Positions 8,589-17,580 of a stretch of 64,000 nt of DNA are shown piece after piece; within the stretch, counting starts at the first letter, position 1, and each line of letters opens with the position of its first letter. Below the pieces are notes generated by a model. The model saw nothing but the letters and a program-made list of their open reading frames with translations, did not search any database and was not told where the DNA came from. The position numbers and the translations under genes were made by a program. The DNA comes from Hyphomicrobiales bacterium (GTDB lineage: Bacteria > Pseudomonadota > Alphaproteobacteria > Rhizobiales > Beijerinckiaceae): NCBI GenBank assembly GCA_930633495.1, contig CAKNFJ010000001.1:868001-932000 (forward strand), read 5' to 3'.

Positions 8589-9872
8589 TCACACCGCCTC
8601 GAAGGCCTGGGCCAGATCCGAGATCAGGTCCTCGATATTCTCGATGCCGACCGAGATGCGGATCAGCGCATCGGTCAGGCCGATTTCCTCGCGCAGCTCC
8701 CTGGCGACGCCGGAATGGGTCATCGCGGCCGGATGCGAGACCAGCGTCTCGGTGCCGCCGAGGCTGACGGCGAGCTTCATGATCTGGAGATGATCGAGCA
8801 CTGCGAAGGCTTCCTTCTCGCCGCCCTTGACGTCGAAGGCGAAGGTCGAGCCCGCTGCAGTGCATTGCCGATCGAAGACGGCCTTGCGCGGGTCACCGTC
8901 CTTCAGATTGCCGAGATAGTGGACCCTCGCCACCTTCGGATGGCTTTCGAGATATTCCGCCACCAGCTTGGCGTTCTCATTGGCACGGCTCATCCGGATG
9001 TCGAGCGTCTCGAGCGAGCGCATCAGCATCCAGCAGGAATTCGGATCGAGTTGCGTGCCGAGTGAGCCACGCCAGGCCTTGACCTGCCGCACCAGCGCCT
9101 CGGAGCCGCTGATCGAGCCACCGACGAGGTCGGAATGGCCGCCGACATATTTGGTCAGCGAGAGCAGCGAGAGGTCGGCGCCCAGCTTGAGCGGCTTCTG
9201 ATATTTCGGGCCGAGCATGGTGTTGTCGACGACGACGGGCGGGCGATGGCCCTGCGACTTCTCCAGCTCATCCGCGATCGCCTTGCAGGCGGCGAGGTCG
9301 ACGAGGCCGTTGGTCGGGTTGGCCGGCGTCTCGACCAGGATCATCGCGACGCGCCCCTTGGCCGCCGCAGCCTTGGCGACATCGCGCATCTGAACGATGT
9401 CGAGCCCGTCGGTGAAGCCGAAGGGCGTGACACCGAAGGCGCCCATCTGGTTCTTCAGCAGCGTCTCGGTGCCGCCATAGAGCGGACGGGAATGCAGGAT
9501 GGTGTCGCCGGGCCTGAGGAAGGCGAAGCACGTCGTCGCGATCGCGGCCATGCCGGAGGCGAAGACCGCGCATTTCTCGGCCTCGTCCCAGATCGCCAGG
9601 CGATCCTCGAGGATTTCCATGTTCGGGTGGTTGAAGCGCGAATAGACGAGGCCGGGCTTCTCACCGGGCTTCGGCTGGCGCCGGCCCGAGGTGAAATCGA
9701 AGAAGTCCTTGCCCTGCTGGGCGTTCTCGAAAACGAAGGTCGAGGTCAGGAAGACCGGCGGCTTGAGCGAGCCCTCGGACATGGCCGGCGAATAGCCGAA
9801 ACCCATCATCAGCGTCTCGGGATGGAGCTTGCGGTTGGCGATCCGGTCCTTGTGGTAGCTGTCCTCGCTCAT
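8589..9872 (-). CDS. Cystathionine gamma-synthase family PLP enzyme (trans-sulfuration / methionine gamma-lyase type)
   Basis: A 427-residue fold-type I PLP enzyme. The Schiff-base lysine is K241 in SLLSLTKYVGGHSD. Other hallmarks are YSRFNHPNMEILEDRLA, FASGMAAIATT, SRPLYGGTETLL and VVDNTM. The family makes or cleaves C-S bonds in cysteine and methionine metabolism; this longer subgroup (about 427 versus 380-400 residues) is usually annotated only as cystathionine gamma-synthase family. It is divergent from an Lrp/AsnC regulator, the arrangement typical of an amino-acid-inducible lyase, so a catabolic role such as methionine gamma-lyase is plausible but unproven. Confidence 0.82.
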   Translation of the reverse strand: MSEDSYHKDRIANRKLHPETLMMGFGYSPAMSEGSLKPPVFLTSTFVFENAQQGKDFFDFTSGRRQPKPGEKPGLVYSRFNHPNMEILEDRLAIWDEAEKCAVFASGMAAIATTCFAFLRPGDTILHSRPLYGGTETLLKNQMGAFGVTPFGFTDGLDIVQMRDVAKAAAAKGRVAMILVETPANPTNGLVDLAACKAIADELEKSQGHRPPVVVDNTMLGPKYQKPLKLGADLSLLSLTKYVGGHSDLVGGSISGSEALVRQVKAWRGSLGTQLDPNSCWMLMRSLETLDIRMSRANENAKLVAEYLESHPKVARVHYLGNLKDGDPRKAVFDRQCTAAGSTFAFDVKGGEKEAFAVLDHLQIMKLAVSLGGTETLVSHPAAMTHSGVARELREEIGLTDALIRISVGIENIEDLISDLAQAFEAV

Positions 9873-10016
9873 GGCCTTCTCCCGTTGCGCTCGCGGCGTC
9901 GTTGAACCCTGCCCTTCAGAATAATCTCATCATCGCGCCATTGCTTGGTCGATGACGCTCGCCTTACACTTCGATTTGCAGCTTACTGCTCTCAAATTCG
10001 CCCAAGGGAGCATATC

Positions 10017-10475
10017 ATGCTCGACACGATCGATCGCCGGATTCTCGCCGTGCTGCGGGAGGACGGCCGGATCACCAATCAGGAGCTTTCGGAGCGCGTC
10101 GGCCTGTCGCCGACGCCCTGCCTGCGCCGGCTCAAGCGGCTGGAGGAGACCGGCGTCATCCAGGGCTATGCGGCGATCGTCGATCCCAAGGCCTACGGGC
10201 TGCCCTTCAGCGTCTTCGTCTCGGTGCGGCTGACCCAGCAGAACCAGGAGCAGATCAGCGAATTCGAGAAGGCCGTCGAAAGCTGGAGCGAAGTCGCCGA
10301 ATGCTACCTGATGACCGGCTCGCAGGACTATCTGCTGCGCGTCGTCACCGACGGCATCGAAGGCTATGAGCGCTTCCTCAAGCAGAAGGCGACCCGGCTG
10401 AAATGCATCCAGTCGGTCGAATCCAATTTCGCGCTTGCGACGATCAAGAAGCGCTCCGGCCTGCCGCCAATCTGA
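10017..10475 (+). CDS. Lrp/AsnC family transcriptional regulator
   Basis: A 152-residue regulator. The N-terminal helix-turn-helix runs MLDTIDRRILAVLREDGRIT to LSERVGLSPTPCLRRLKRLEE, followed by the RAM ligand-binding domain with YLMTGSQDYLLRVV. The ATG at 10017 has a good ribosome site (AAGGGAG, 10004-10010). An upstream in-frame extension of 24 codons lacks one and is not used. It is divergent from the trans-sulfuration enzyme across 144 bp, so it probably controls that gene in response to an amino acid. No convincing operator could be fixed by eye in the shared region. Confidence 0.9.
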   Translation: MLDTIDRRILAVLREDGRITNQELSERVGLSPTPCLRRLKRLEETGVIQGYAAIVDPKAYGLPFSVFVSVRLTQQNQEQISEFEKAVESWSEVAECYLMTGSQDYLLRVVTDGIEGYERFLKQKATRLKCIQSVESNFALATIKKRSGLPPI

Positions 10476-10506
10476 AATCACGCTCCTGAGATTACTGGAA
10501 TCCCAA

Positions 10507-10618
10507 GCCCTCATCCTGAGGAGGCCTGTAGGGCCGTCTCGAAGGATGTTCCAGATGTCGCCGGAGCCTCTTGGAACATCCTTCGAGACGCCGCTACGCG
10601 GCTCCTCAGGATGAGGGC
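10507..10618. repeat. Long inverted repeat, rhizobial REP family
   Basis: Nested inverted repeats: the outer arm CCCTCATCCTGAGGA near 10508 pairs with its complement ending near 10617, and GTCTCGAAGGATGTTCCA (10536-10553) pairs with TGGAACATCCTTCGAGAC (10572-10589). A shorter relative of the outer arm occurs at 17841-17883. It lies between convergent genes and could act as a bidirectional transcript end. Confidence 0.85.
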
Positions 10619-10638
10619 TCGCGTTATTGTCGGCCTCG

Positions 10639-11655
10639 TCAGCCGCCGCGATCCATCGCCCGGCGCACGACCTGCGTGACCTCGCTGTTGGACAGGAACA
10701 GGTCGTGGCGCAGCATGCTCCAGCCCCGGCCGGAGGTGTCAGCGACGCGAACGCCCAGCGCTTCCAGCCGCGAGCGATCGGCCGCGCCGGCCCGCGCCAC
10801 GCCACCGGCGATGCGGGCGGAGACGGCCAGCGCCCGGTCACCCGGGTCGATGATCACGGTCATGCGCTGGGCCAGAGGCCCGAGCTTCTTCACCGTCTGC
10901 TCGAAGGCATCGATGTCGACGTCCGGCGAGGCCAGCACGACGGAACCGATCCGCGCATAGACATCCTGGGAATCGCGCAGCTCGCGCAGGCCTTCCAGCG
11001 TCAGGAAGGTTCCCATCGAATGGGCGACGATATGGATGCGTCCGACGGTGGGATTGGCGACGAGCGCCTGCAGGCTCTGGACGAAGCCGTCGCGCGACCA
11101 GAGCGCGCTCTCGCGATCATAGGCGTAGTCGAAAAGCTTGCCGCCGGACGGCCAGGTGAACAGCGCCGTGCGTCCCTGGAATTCCAGCGAATGCGACAGC
11201 TGGCCGGCGCTGCGCGCCGCCGTCTCGAAGGTCTCGTTGAAGCCGTGGACATAGAGCAGCACGTCCCGGCCGTTGGCCGCCGTCGAGAAGACGCGCGGAG
11301 CGTCGTTGGTGACCTCGCGGGCCACGCCGAGCACGGCCCAGTCTCCGCTCACGGCCGAGGATACCCGCCCCGCGATGCCGCGGCCGGGCGGCGACAGGCT
11401 CACTTCCGCGAAGGTCAAGGGTCCGCGATCGGTGCCGAAGTAAGGCGCCGCGTTCCCGGTGGACCTGCGTGTCGTCATCACCAGCAGGCGGGGGTCCTTG
11501 CCAAGCGCCGAGGTGTCGGCCCGCTCCGGCTCGGAGAAGGGCGAGACGCTCGCCTCGCTCTGCGCGCAGGCGGCGAGGCCGAGCGGCAGGAATGCGGCGA
11601 TCGCCAGCGAACGGCAAGAAAAGGCGCGCCTCGTGACAGGCATGGTGACAGGCAT
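10639..11655 (-). CDS. DUF900-type alpha/beta hydrolase lipoprotein
   Basis: A 338-residue predicted lipoprotein with a signal peptide ending in the lipobox LAAC (C30 if the first Met is used, C26 from the second). The alpha/beta-hydrolase core includes LLYVHGFNETFETA, the nucleophile elbow IVAHSMGTFLTLE and the aspartate-bearing SPDVDIDAF. DUF900 proteins are esterase/lipase-like; the substrate is unknown. It lies just downstream of a paralogue at 11778-12947 in the same orientation, sharing YDRESA, VHG(F/Y)N and AHSMGT, so the pair arose by duplication. Confidence 0.78.
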   Translation of the reverse strand: MPVTMPVTRRAFSCRSLAIAAFLPLGLAACAQSEASVSPFSEPERADTSALGKDPRLLVMTTRRSTGNAAPYFGTDRGPLTFAEVSLSPPGRGIAGRVSSAVSGDWAVLGVAREVTNDAPRVFSTAANGRDVLLYVHGFNETFETAARSAGQLSHSLEFQGRTALFTWPSGGKLFDYAYDRESALWSRDGFVQSLQALVANPTVGRIHIVAHSMGTFLTLEGLRELRDSQDVYARIGSVVLASPDVDIDAFEQTVKKLGPLAQRMTVIIDPGDRALAVSARIAGGVARAGAADRSRLEALGVRVADTSGRGWSMLRHDLFLSNSEVTQVVRRAMDRGG

Positions 11656-11777
11656 CCGAGATCATTCGTGAGGGGCCGAACTGGCCGGCCGGGTCTTAAG
11701 GGCAGGCTAACGCGGCCAGAATGCGGCGCTGTTGCGACTCATCTGCGCAGCGCCGCGACCGTTGCAGCGATGTGACA

Positions 11778-12947
11778 TCATTGCCCGCCCGACAGGATCG
11801 TCACGGGCGCGGCGACGACCAGGCCGACCGTCGAGCCCACCGTGCCGGCGACGCCACCGGCGATATCGCCGAGGCGATCGCCGAGTTGCGGGCCGGCGAA
11901 GCCGATGCCCTTGTCCTGTTGCAATCGCGCGCCGATGAGCTGCACGACCCTCGGCGAGGAGGCGAACTTGCCGTGATTCAAGCTGTCGGCCGACGAAACC
12001 GCCGAGATGTCGATGATTTGCGCGCCCAGCTTGTCCAATTCGGCGATGATCTCCGTATCCTTCGCGGAGACCGCTCCAAGCCGGGTCTTGTCGCCCGCGA
12101 AGCGGCGCGAGAATGAAAGGGCGCGGTCGTCGGCCGAGACGAAGACGGTAACGGGGCGGCGGATCTGGACCATCTGCGTCTTGAAGACGTCGAGATCGAC
12201 GTCGGGCGCGGCGAGCATGACGTCGCGCAGCTTGCCGCCGAAGGCTCCATCGCCACGGATCGCAGCCTGGCGCAAGGTTTCCAGCGTCAGCAGCGTACCC
12301 ATGGAATGGGCGAGGATGTCCATGCGGGCCGAGCCGAGATCGCGCGCGATGCCACGCAGATTGGCCTCAAGGAAATCGCGCGAGTAATAGGCGCTCTCGC
12401 GATCGTAGGGATAGGCGAGGAGTTCGCCCCGCGACGGCCAGGAGAACAGCACCGGCACGCCCTTGAAGCCCGAATCATAGACGATCTGGGCGAAGCGGTA
12501 GACCGCATCGGCGAAGTTCGTGTTGTAGCCGTGGACGAAGACGAGCACGTCACGCTGGTTCGCCGGCCGGCGCAGCAGCTCCTTGCGGACATCGGCGATG
12601 ACCGGCGCAAGATCGAGCCGCTGCAGATATGTCGCCGTGAAATGCTTGGCCGGATCGCCCGGCCCCGAGCTCGGGAGCTCCAGTTCGCCGGCCTTGTGGG
12701 CGCGCGGCACGGTGATGTCGAGCCGGGCGAAGGACAGCTTGGTCGAACGTTCTCCGGTGAAATAAACCGGCTGGGGCGAGGGTTGGCGCGTCGTGGCGAC
12801 ATAGATCTCGACCGTGCCTGCGACATCGGCAGCTGGAGCCTGGCTCAGCTCCAGCGTGCGCGGCGTGGCGCAGGCCAGGAGAGCCAGCGGCAGCAGGAGC
12901 GCGAGAACAACGCCACGGAGACGCATCGCCATACCGATCATCGGCAA
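11778..12947 (-). CDS. DUF900-type alpha/beta hydrolase lipoprotein (paralogue)
   Basis: A 389-residue predicted lipoprotein with a hydrophobic leader ending in LLAC (C26). The hydrolase core has VLVFVHGYNTNFADAVY, the nucleophile serine in ILAHSMGTLLTLE and APDVDLDVF. It has about 50 more C-terminal residues than the neighbouring paralogue, including a Gly/Val-rich tail (IAGGVAGTVGSTVGLVVAAP) that may associate with membrane. The two genes are separated by 122 bp. The substrate is unknown; an envelope esterase is the simplest inference. Confidence 0.78.
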   Translation of the reverse strand: MPMIGMAMRLRGVVLALLLPLALLACATPRTLELSQAPAADVAGTVEIYVATTRQPSPQPVYFTGERSTKLSFARLDITVPRAHKAGELELPSSGPGDPAKHFTATYLQRLDLAPVIADVRKELLRRPANQRDVLVFVHGYNTNFADAVYRFAQIVYDSGFKGVPVLFSWPSRGELLAYPYDRESAYYSRDFLEANLRGIARDLGSARMDILAHSMGTLLTLETLRQAAIRGDGAFGGKLRDVMLAAPDVDLDVFKTQMVQIRRPVTVFVSADDRALSFSRRFAGDKTRLGAVSAKDTEIIAELDKLGAQIIDISAVSSADSLNHGKFASSPRVVQLIGARLQQDKGIGFAGPQLGDRLGDIAGGVAGTVGSTVGLVVAAPVTILSGGQ

Positions 12948-13059
12948 GTCGTCTCACCGCGGCCGCAAATCTTCAAGATGCGAGCATGACACAAAGAGGG
13001 ATCGACCGGCGCGCGGGGAATGCCTTGTCGCCCTTGGCGCCGACTTGCTAACTGGCGCC

Positions 13060-14046
13060 ATGGCCGACCGTCCTTCTCCTGCCGACTCGCTCGGCGATGC
13101 CATCCTCGCCGGCGAGCGCGCGGCGCTGGCCCGCGCGATCACGCTGGCGGAATCGCGCCGCGCCGACCATCGCGAACAGGCACAGGCGCTGATCCAGCGA
13201 TTGCTGCCGCATACCGGCGGCGCGATTCGCGTCGGCATCACCGGCGTCCCGGGCGTCGGCAAGTCGACGACGATCGATGCGCTGGGCAGCTACCTCACGG
13301 CTAAGGGCCACAAGGTCGCGGTGCTCGCCGTCGACCCCTCCTCGACACGCACGGGCGGATCGATCCTTGGCGACAAGACCCGGATGGCGTGCCTTTCCGT
13401 CGATCCGAATGCCTATATCCGGCCCTCGCCTTCCTCCGGCACGCTGGGCGGCGTCGCCGCCAAGACGCGCGAGACGATGCTCCTCTGCGAGGCGGCTGGC
13501 TTCGACGTCATCCTGGTCGAGACGGTCGGCGTCGGCCAGTCCGAGACGGCCGTCGCCGATCTCACCGACTTCTTCCTCGTGCTGATGCTGCCCAATGCCG
13601 GGGACGAGCTGCAGGGCATCAAGAAGGGCATCATCGAGCTCGCCGACATGATCGCCGTGAACAAGGCCGATGGAGCCGGCGCCACGGCAGCCCGCGCCGC
13701 GGCGGCGCAGTACAAGGCCGCCCTCCACATCCTCGCCCCGACCTCGACGCTGTGGAGCACGCCGGTCGTGACCATCTCCGGACTGACAGGCGAAGGGCTC
13801 GACGGGCTCTGGACCAAAATCGAGGACCACCGGGCCCGCTTCGAGGCCAAGGGCCTAATCGCCGAGAAGCGCCGGCGCCAGGACGTCAAATGGATGTGGG
13901 CCATGGTGCAGGACCGCCTGCAGGCCAAGCTCCGGCAGGACCCGGCCCTGAAGGCGCGCACGCCGGAGCTGGAGGCGGCCGTCTCCTCCGGCGCGCTCGC
14001 CCCGACGCTTGCCGCGGAGGAAATCGCGCGGGCCCTCGGCCTTTAA
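13060..14046 (+). CDS. meaB: Methylmalonyl-CoA mutase GTPase chaperone MeaB (ArgK family)
   Basis: A 328-residue G3E-family GTPase that protects methylmalonyl-CoA mutase and gates cofactor loading. Walker A is GVPGVGKST at residues 62-70. Further G-protein motifs are VDPSS, ETVGVGQSE (Walker B region) and NKAD for guanine specificity. The frame is open 82 codons upstream, but those lie opposite the divergent lipoprotein gene. The ATG at 13060 gives the family's normal start (MADRPSPADSLGDAILAGER). The mutase gene it should serve is at 352-2520, 10.5 kb away on the same strand. Confidence 0.93.
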   Translation: MADRPSPADSLGDAILAGERAALARAITLAESRRADHREQAQALIQRLLPHTGGAIRVGITGVPGVGKSTTIDALGSYLTAKGHKVAVLAVDPSSTRTGGSILGDKTRMACLSVDPNAYIRPSPSSGTLGGVAAKTRETMLLCEAAGFDVILVETVGVGQSETAVADLTDFFLVLMLPNAGDELQGIKKGIIELADMIAVNKADGAGATAARAAAAQYKAALHILAPTSTLWSTPVVTISGLTGEGLDGLWTKIEDHRARFEAKGLIAEKRRRQDVKWMWAMVQDRLQAKLRQDPALKARTPELEAAVSSGALAPTLAAEEIARALGL

Positions 14047-14071
14047 AGACGCCTGCCGAACGGGAGGTTCC

Positions 14072-15442
14072 ATGGTGCTTTCGCGGCGCGGATTGCTGGC
14101 AGCCGGCCTGATCGGCCCGACATGGCTTACCCTGCCGGCCATGGCCCAACCGGCATCGCCTTCCCGTGGTCCGCTCGGCCAGTTCGGTCTCGATGCCGGC
14201 CAATTCGGCCTGCGGCCCGGCGCGACCGAGGATCAGTCGGCGCGCTTGCAGAAGGCGCTCGGCGAAGCGGCGAAACGCAACGTGCCGCTGCTGCTGCCGC
14301 CCGGCCGCTATCGTCTCGGCACCGTCAGGCTGCCGGACGGCGCCCAGATCATCGGCGTGCCGGGCCAGACGCGCCTCATCACCGCGGATGGAAGCCCGGT
14401 TCTGGCCGCCGGCAATGTCGGCAGCATCAGGCTGACCGGCCTCGGTTTCGACGGCCTCGATATCCCATCGGCACAACGCGCCGGGTTGGTGACCGGCGAG
14501 AATGTCGGCGCGTTCGCGATCTCGGATTGCGATTTCGCCAGGGCCGGCTCCGTCGGGCTGGTGCTCGACCGCTGCGGCGGGCGCGTCACGGCGAACCGTT
14601 TCCGCGGCATGCGCGATTCCGCCCTATTCTCGCTCGATTCGCCGGGCCTCGCCGTCGAGGGAAACGACGTCGAGGATTGCGGCAACAACGGCATCCAGAT
14701 CTGGCGCAGCAAGCCCGGCGACGACCGCTCGACGGTTCGCGGCAACCGGGTCGGCCGCATCCGCGCCGATGGCGGTGGCGACGGGCAGAACGGCAACGGC
14801 ATCAGCCTCTACCGGGCTGGCGGCGTCGTCATCGAGGGGAACCAGTTGCGCGATTGCGCGATGACCTTCATCCGCAACAACTCCGGCTCGGGCGTGCAGA
14901 TCCTCGGCAATCAGGGGCGCCGCTGCGGCGAGGTCGCGCTCTATTCGGAGTTCGCCTTCGAAGGCACGATCATGGCGAACAATCTGGTCGAGGACTGCGC
15001 GCAGGGCGCCAACATCACCAATCTCGACCATGGCGGGCGGCTCGCCGTCTTCGCCAACAACATCGTCCGCAACGCCAGACACGGCCTGGCACCGAACGGC
15101 AAGGAGCCCATCGGCGGCATCGGCGTCCATGTCGAGGCGGAAGCGGCGGTGACCGGCAACGTGATCGAGGGCGCCAGCGACATCGGCATCTCGCTGGGCT
15201 GGTCCTGGGGCATGCGCAATCTCGCTGCGACCGGGAACATCGTGCGCAAGGCCGGCATCGGCATCGCGATCTCGCTGGTGCCGAAGGAGCGCAACGCCGT
15301 CATCGCCAACAACGTCATCGACGAAGCCCGCCTCGGCGCCATCGTCGGCACCGAATATGGCAAGCCGGTCACCGGCGATCTGAGCAAGGCCCCCGACGCG
15401 AAGGCGGCGGGCATCCGGATCGAGAACAACGCCGTGCGCTGA
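14072..15442 (+). CDS. TIGR03808-like Tat-exported right-handed beta-helix protein
   Basis: A protein of about 456 residues. The N terminus MVLSRRGLLAAGLIG is a twin-arginine signal, with cleavage probably after AMAQ. The mature part resembles a parallel beta-helix: repeated units with Asn ladders such as VEGNDVEDCGNNGIQIW, VIEGNQLRDCAMTFI and MANNLVEDCAQGANI. This matches the TIGR03808 family of Tat-translocated repetitive proteins from rhizobia, whose function is unknown. GGGAGG at 14062-14067 precedes the ATG at 14072, and the gene follows meaB by 25 bp. The fold resembles polysaccharide lyases, but no catalytic residue set can be claimed. Confidence 0.83.
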   Translation: MVLSRRGLLAAGLIGPTWLTLPAMAQPASPSRGPLGQFGLDAGQFGLRPGATEDQSARLQKALGEAAKRNVPLLLPPGRYRLGTVRLPDGAQIIGVPGQTRLITADGSPVLAAGNVGSIRLTGLGFDGLDIPSAQRAGLVTGENVGAFAISDCDFARAGSVGLVLDRCGGRVTANRFRGMRDSALFSLDSPGLAVEGNDVEDCGNNGIQIWRSKPGDDRSTVRGNRVGRIRADGGGDGQNGNGISLYRAGGVVIEGNQLRDCAMTFIRNNSGSGVQILGNQGRRCGEVALYSEFAFEGTIMANNLVEDCAQGANITNLDHGGRLAVFANNIVRNARHGLAPNGKEPIGGIGVHVEAEAAVTGNVIEGASDIGISLGWSWGMRNLAATGNIVRKAGIGIAISLVPKERNAVIANNVIDEARLGAIVGTEYGKPVTGDLSKAPDAKAAGIRIENNAVR

Positions 15443-15458
15443 GGCGCCGCCGGAGCTT

Positions 15459-15509
15459 GCCTGATCGCGACGTTCTTCGTCTTTGCGGAGCGATCCGCAC
15501 CGATCAGGC
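15459..15509. terminator. Hairpin between convergent genes, possible terminator
   Basis: GCCTGATCG (15459-15467) pairs with CGATCAGGC (15501-15509), and a smaller GCGGA/TCCGC stem sits inside. It overlaps the stop codon of the minus-strand asparaginase gene. There is no clear T tract, so termination is inferred only from the position between convergent genes. Confidence 0.4.
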
Positions 15510-16502
15510 GGCCGGCGCGCGAATCCGGCCGACCTCGATGCCGTTCCAGTTCTTGAGCACGGTCTCACGCAGCGGCACGAAGGCCGCCTGCGTCGCCTCG
15601 TCCATCGGCAGGAAGCGGGCGATCAGCGCGCCCAGCGCCATCTCGGCCGCCCTTCCGGCGCCATCGTCGCATTTCAGCGCGATGCCGTAGCCCAGTTCCG
15701 GCAGAGCGGCGCAATAGACACCCTCGGCGCCGGTCTTGGTGAAGGCGCGCGCGCCGAGCAGGCTCATCAGCCTAGTATCATAGCGGTCCGTGCCGGCGAC
15801 CATGAAGGGATGGGCAGCGGCGGCGGCGCGGATGCGCGCGGCCGCCTTCGCCCGCTCGGGACCGAAGCCGCGGCCCGTGCCGAAGCGCGCGAAACCCAGC
15901 GCCAGCGCCTTGAGCGGCACCGCATAGGAGGGGATCGAGCAGCCGTCGATGCCCATGCGTTCGGAGCTGTGGGCCGCGCCGGTCACGGTTTCCAACGCCC
16001 CCCGCACCGCCTGCTGAACCGGGTGCCCGGCCTTCACATAGCCGGCCGGATCCTCATCCAGGCTGCAGGACAGGCAGACGAAGCCGGCATGCTTGCCGGA
16101 GCAGTTGTTGTTGAGCGCGCTCGGCTCGGCGCCGGATTTCGCCAGCGCCCGTGCGACCGCCTCGTTCATCGGCCAATGCGCGCCGCATTCGAGGCAGCCG
16201 GCGTCACGGCCCGCCTTTTTCAACATCGCGAGCGAGGTCTCGGCATGCAGCGGCTCGCCGGAGTGCGAGGAGACGGCGAGCGCGATCTCCGCTTCGGTCA
16301 AGCCGTAGCGATCGGCCGCGCCGCTTTCGAGCAACGGCAGGGCCTGGATCGCCTTGACCGCAGAGCGCGGGAAGACCGGCCGCTCGACGTCGCCCGCAGC
16401 GAAGACCACGGCCCCATCGGCATCGACGACGATGGCCGCGCCGCGGTGGCGCGATTCGACGACGTTGCCGCGCGTGACTTCGGCGAGGACGGGGTTTTCC
16501 AT
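15504..16502 (-). CDS. Asparaginase (Rhizobium-type, PF06089 family)
   Basis: A 332-residue enzyme of the Rhizobium etli-type asparaginase family, which hydrolyses L-asparagine to aspartate and ammonia and is unrelated in sequence to E. coli AnsA/B. Conserved stretches are FPRSAVKAIQALPLLESGAA, AVSSHSGEPLH and NNNCSGKHAGFV, the last containing the Ser/Lys/Cys active-site and zinc region. The ATG at 16502 is chosen because GGAGG lies five bases upstream; the open frame extends 22 codons further. There is no signal peptide, so it is cytoplasmic. It is divergent from an alpha/beta hydrolase. Confidence 0.87.
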   Translation of the reverse strand: MENPVLAEVTRGNVVESRHRGAAIVVDADGAVVFAAGDVERPVFPRSAVKAIQALPLLESGAADRYGLTEAEIALAVSSHSGEPLHAETSLAMLKKAGRDAGCLECGAHWPMNEAVARALAKSGAEPSALNNNCSGKHAGFVCLSCSLDEDPAGYVKAGHPVQQAVRGALETVTGAAHSSERMGIDGCSIPSYAVPLKALALGFARFGTGRGFGPERAKAAARIRAAAAAHPFMVAGTDRYDTRLMSLLGARAFTKTGAEGVYCAALPELGYGIALKCDDGAGRAAEMALGALIARFLPMDEATQAAFVPLRETVLKNWNGIEVGRIRAPAA

Positions 16503-16643
16503 GGCGACCTCCATTGCCCGCCTGCTGCGAGCTTGCCGCCTTTTGGCGCCGACACGGGGTCCTGTCAAAAGCGCTGGCGCGAAGCGCGCCGGGCTGCCAC
16601 GGTGCGGGCCAGCGAACCTACGCCCTTCAGCGATGGACGATCG

Positions 16644-17468
16644 ATGTCACCGGATTACGAGACCGAGTACAACAACCGCGCCCGCGTGCCGGAACATCCC
16701 GGCATCATCGCCGGCTGGCAGACCGATGCGGCCGCCTATCGGGAGACGGCCCTGTGCGAGCTCGGCGTCTCCTATGGCGAGGGCGAGCGGCAGCTCTACG
16801 ACCTGTTCAAGCCGGAAGCGATCCGCGGCAACGCGCTCGTCATGTTCATCCATGGCGGCTACTGGCAGGCGCTCGACCGCAGCTTCTTCTCGCATATGGC
16901 CCGCGGGCTGAACCGGCTCGGCCTGCCCGTCGCGGTGGTCGGCTACGATCTCTGCCCGCAGGTCCATCTCGGTCATATCGTCTGGGAGCTGCAGCAGGCA
17001 GCGGCGGCGCTCTGGCGGCGCTTCAACCTGCCGGTTGTCGCGACCGGCCATTCCGCCGGCGGGCATCTCAGCGCCTGCACGCTCGCCACCGACTGGAAGA
17101 ATGTCGATCCCGACCTGCCGGACCAGCTCGTGCCGGCCGCCTATGGCATCTCCGGCCTCTACAACCTCAAGCCGCTGACCGAAACCAGCATCAACAAGGC
17201 ACTCGGCCTCGACATGCAGGCGGCCGAGCTCGAGAGCCCGCTGTTCTGGTCGGCCCCTTCTCGGCTGACAATGGACGCCGTTGTCGGCGGCGCAGAGAGC
17301 GCGGAGTACCACAAGCAGAGCCGCCGGCTGGTCGATGTCTGGGGGCTGGAAGGCGTGACGACGCGCTATGAGGAGATCGCAGGCGCCAATCATTTTACCG
17401 TCATCGCCGGGCTGACCGACCCGGAGAATGCGATGACGCGGCGCATCGCGGCGCTCGCGGGAGCTTGA
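16644..17468 (+). CDS. Alpha/beta hydrolase, kynurenine-formamidase-like
   Basis: A 274-residue hydrolase. HGGYW (the oxyanion-hole motif HGG[YF]W) is near residue 70 and the nucleophile elbow is VVATGHSAGGHLSA. The catalytic His is in EIAGANHFTVIAGL near the C terminus. The HGGYW plus GHSAGGHL combination is typical of arylformamidase-like esterases. The start MSPDYETEYNNRARV at 16644 matches family N termini. The reading frame is open back to 15483, but that stretch is antisense to the asparaginase gene. The substrate is uncertain; N-formylkynurenine is only one possibility. Confidence 0.8.
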   Translation: MSPDYETEYNNRARVPEHPGIIAGWQTDAAAYRETALCELGVSYGEGERQLYDLFKPEAIRGNALVMFIHGGYWQALDRSFFSHMARGLNRLGLPVAVVGYDLCPQVHLGHIVWELQQAAAALWRRFNLPVVATGHSAGGHLSACTLATDWKNVDPDLPDQLVPAAYGISGLYNLKPLTETSINKALGLDMQAAELESPLFWSAPSRLTMDAVVGGAESAEYHKQSRRLVDVWGLEGVTTRYEEIAGANHFTVIAGLTDPENAMTRRIAALAGA

Positions 17469-17498
17469 TCTTCGGGCGTCGAGGATCAGGTTCGTTTC

Positions 17499-17546
17499 GG
17501 CATCGGCTTTGCCCGAAAACCGCATTCCACTTTTCGGGCCGATGCC
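17499..17546. repeat. Nested palindromic repeat
   Basis: GGCATCGG (17499-17506) pairs with CCGATGCC (17539-17546), and inside it GCCCGAAAA (17511-17519) pairs with TTTTCGGGC (17531-17539). The core spacing and the AAAAGTGGAA-type centre resemble the element at 37571-37619. The pattern is common between genes in Hyphomicrobiales. It sits just before the small Lrp-domain gene. Confidence 0.7.
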
Positions 17547-17580
17547 TTATCCAGACCCTCACAGAGTTTCGGAGCGCGCG

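Noticed and set aside
9873..10016. Lrp operator between the PLP enzyme and the Lrp regulator
   Set aside because: AT-rich patches such as AATAATCT are present, but I could not find a convincing symmetric site by eye.
15483..16643. N-terminal extension of the alpha/beta hydrolase frame
   Set aside because: It is antisense to the asparaginase gene and has no family similarity; the ATG at 16644 gives the normal N terminus.
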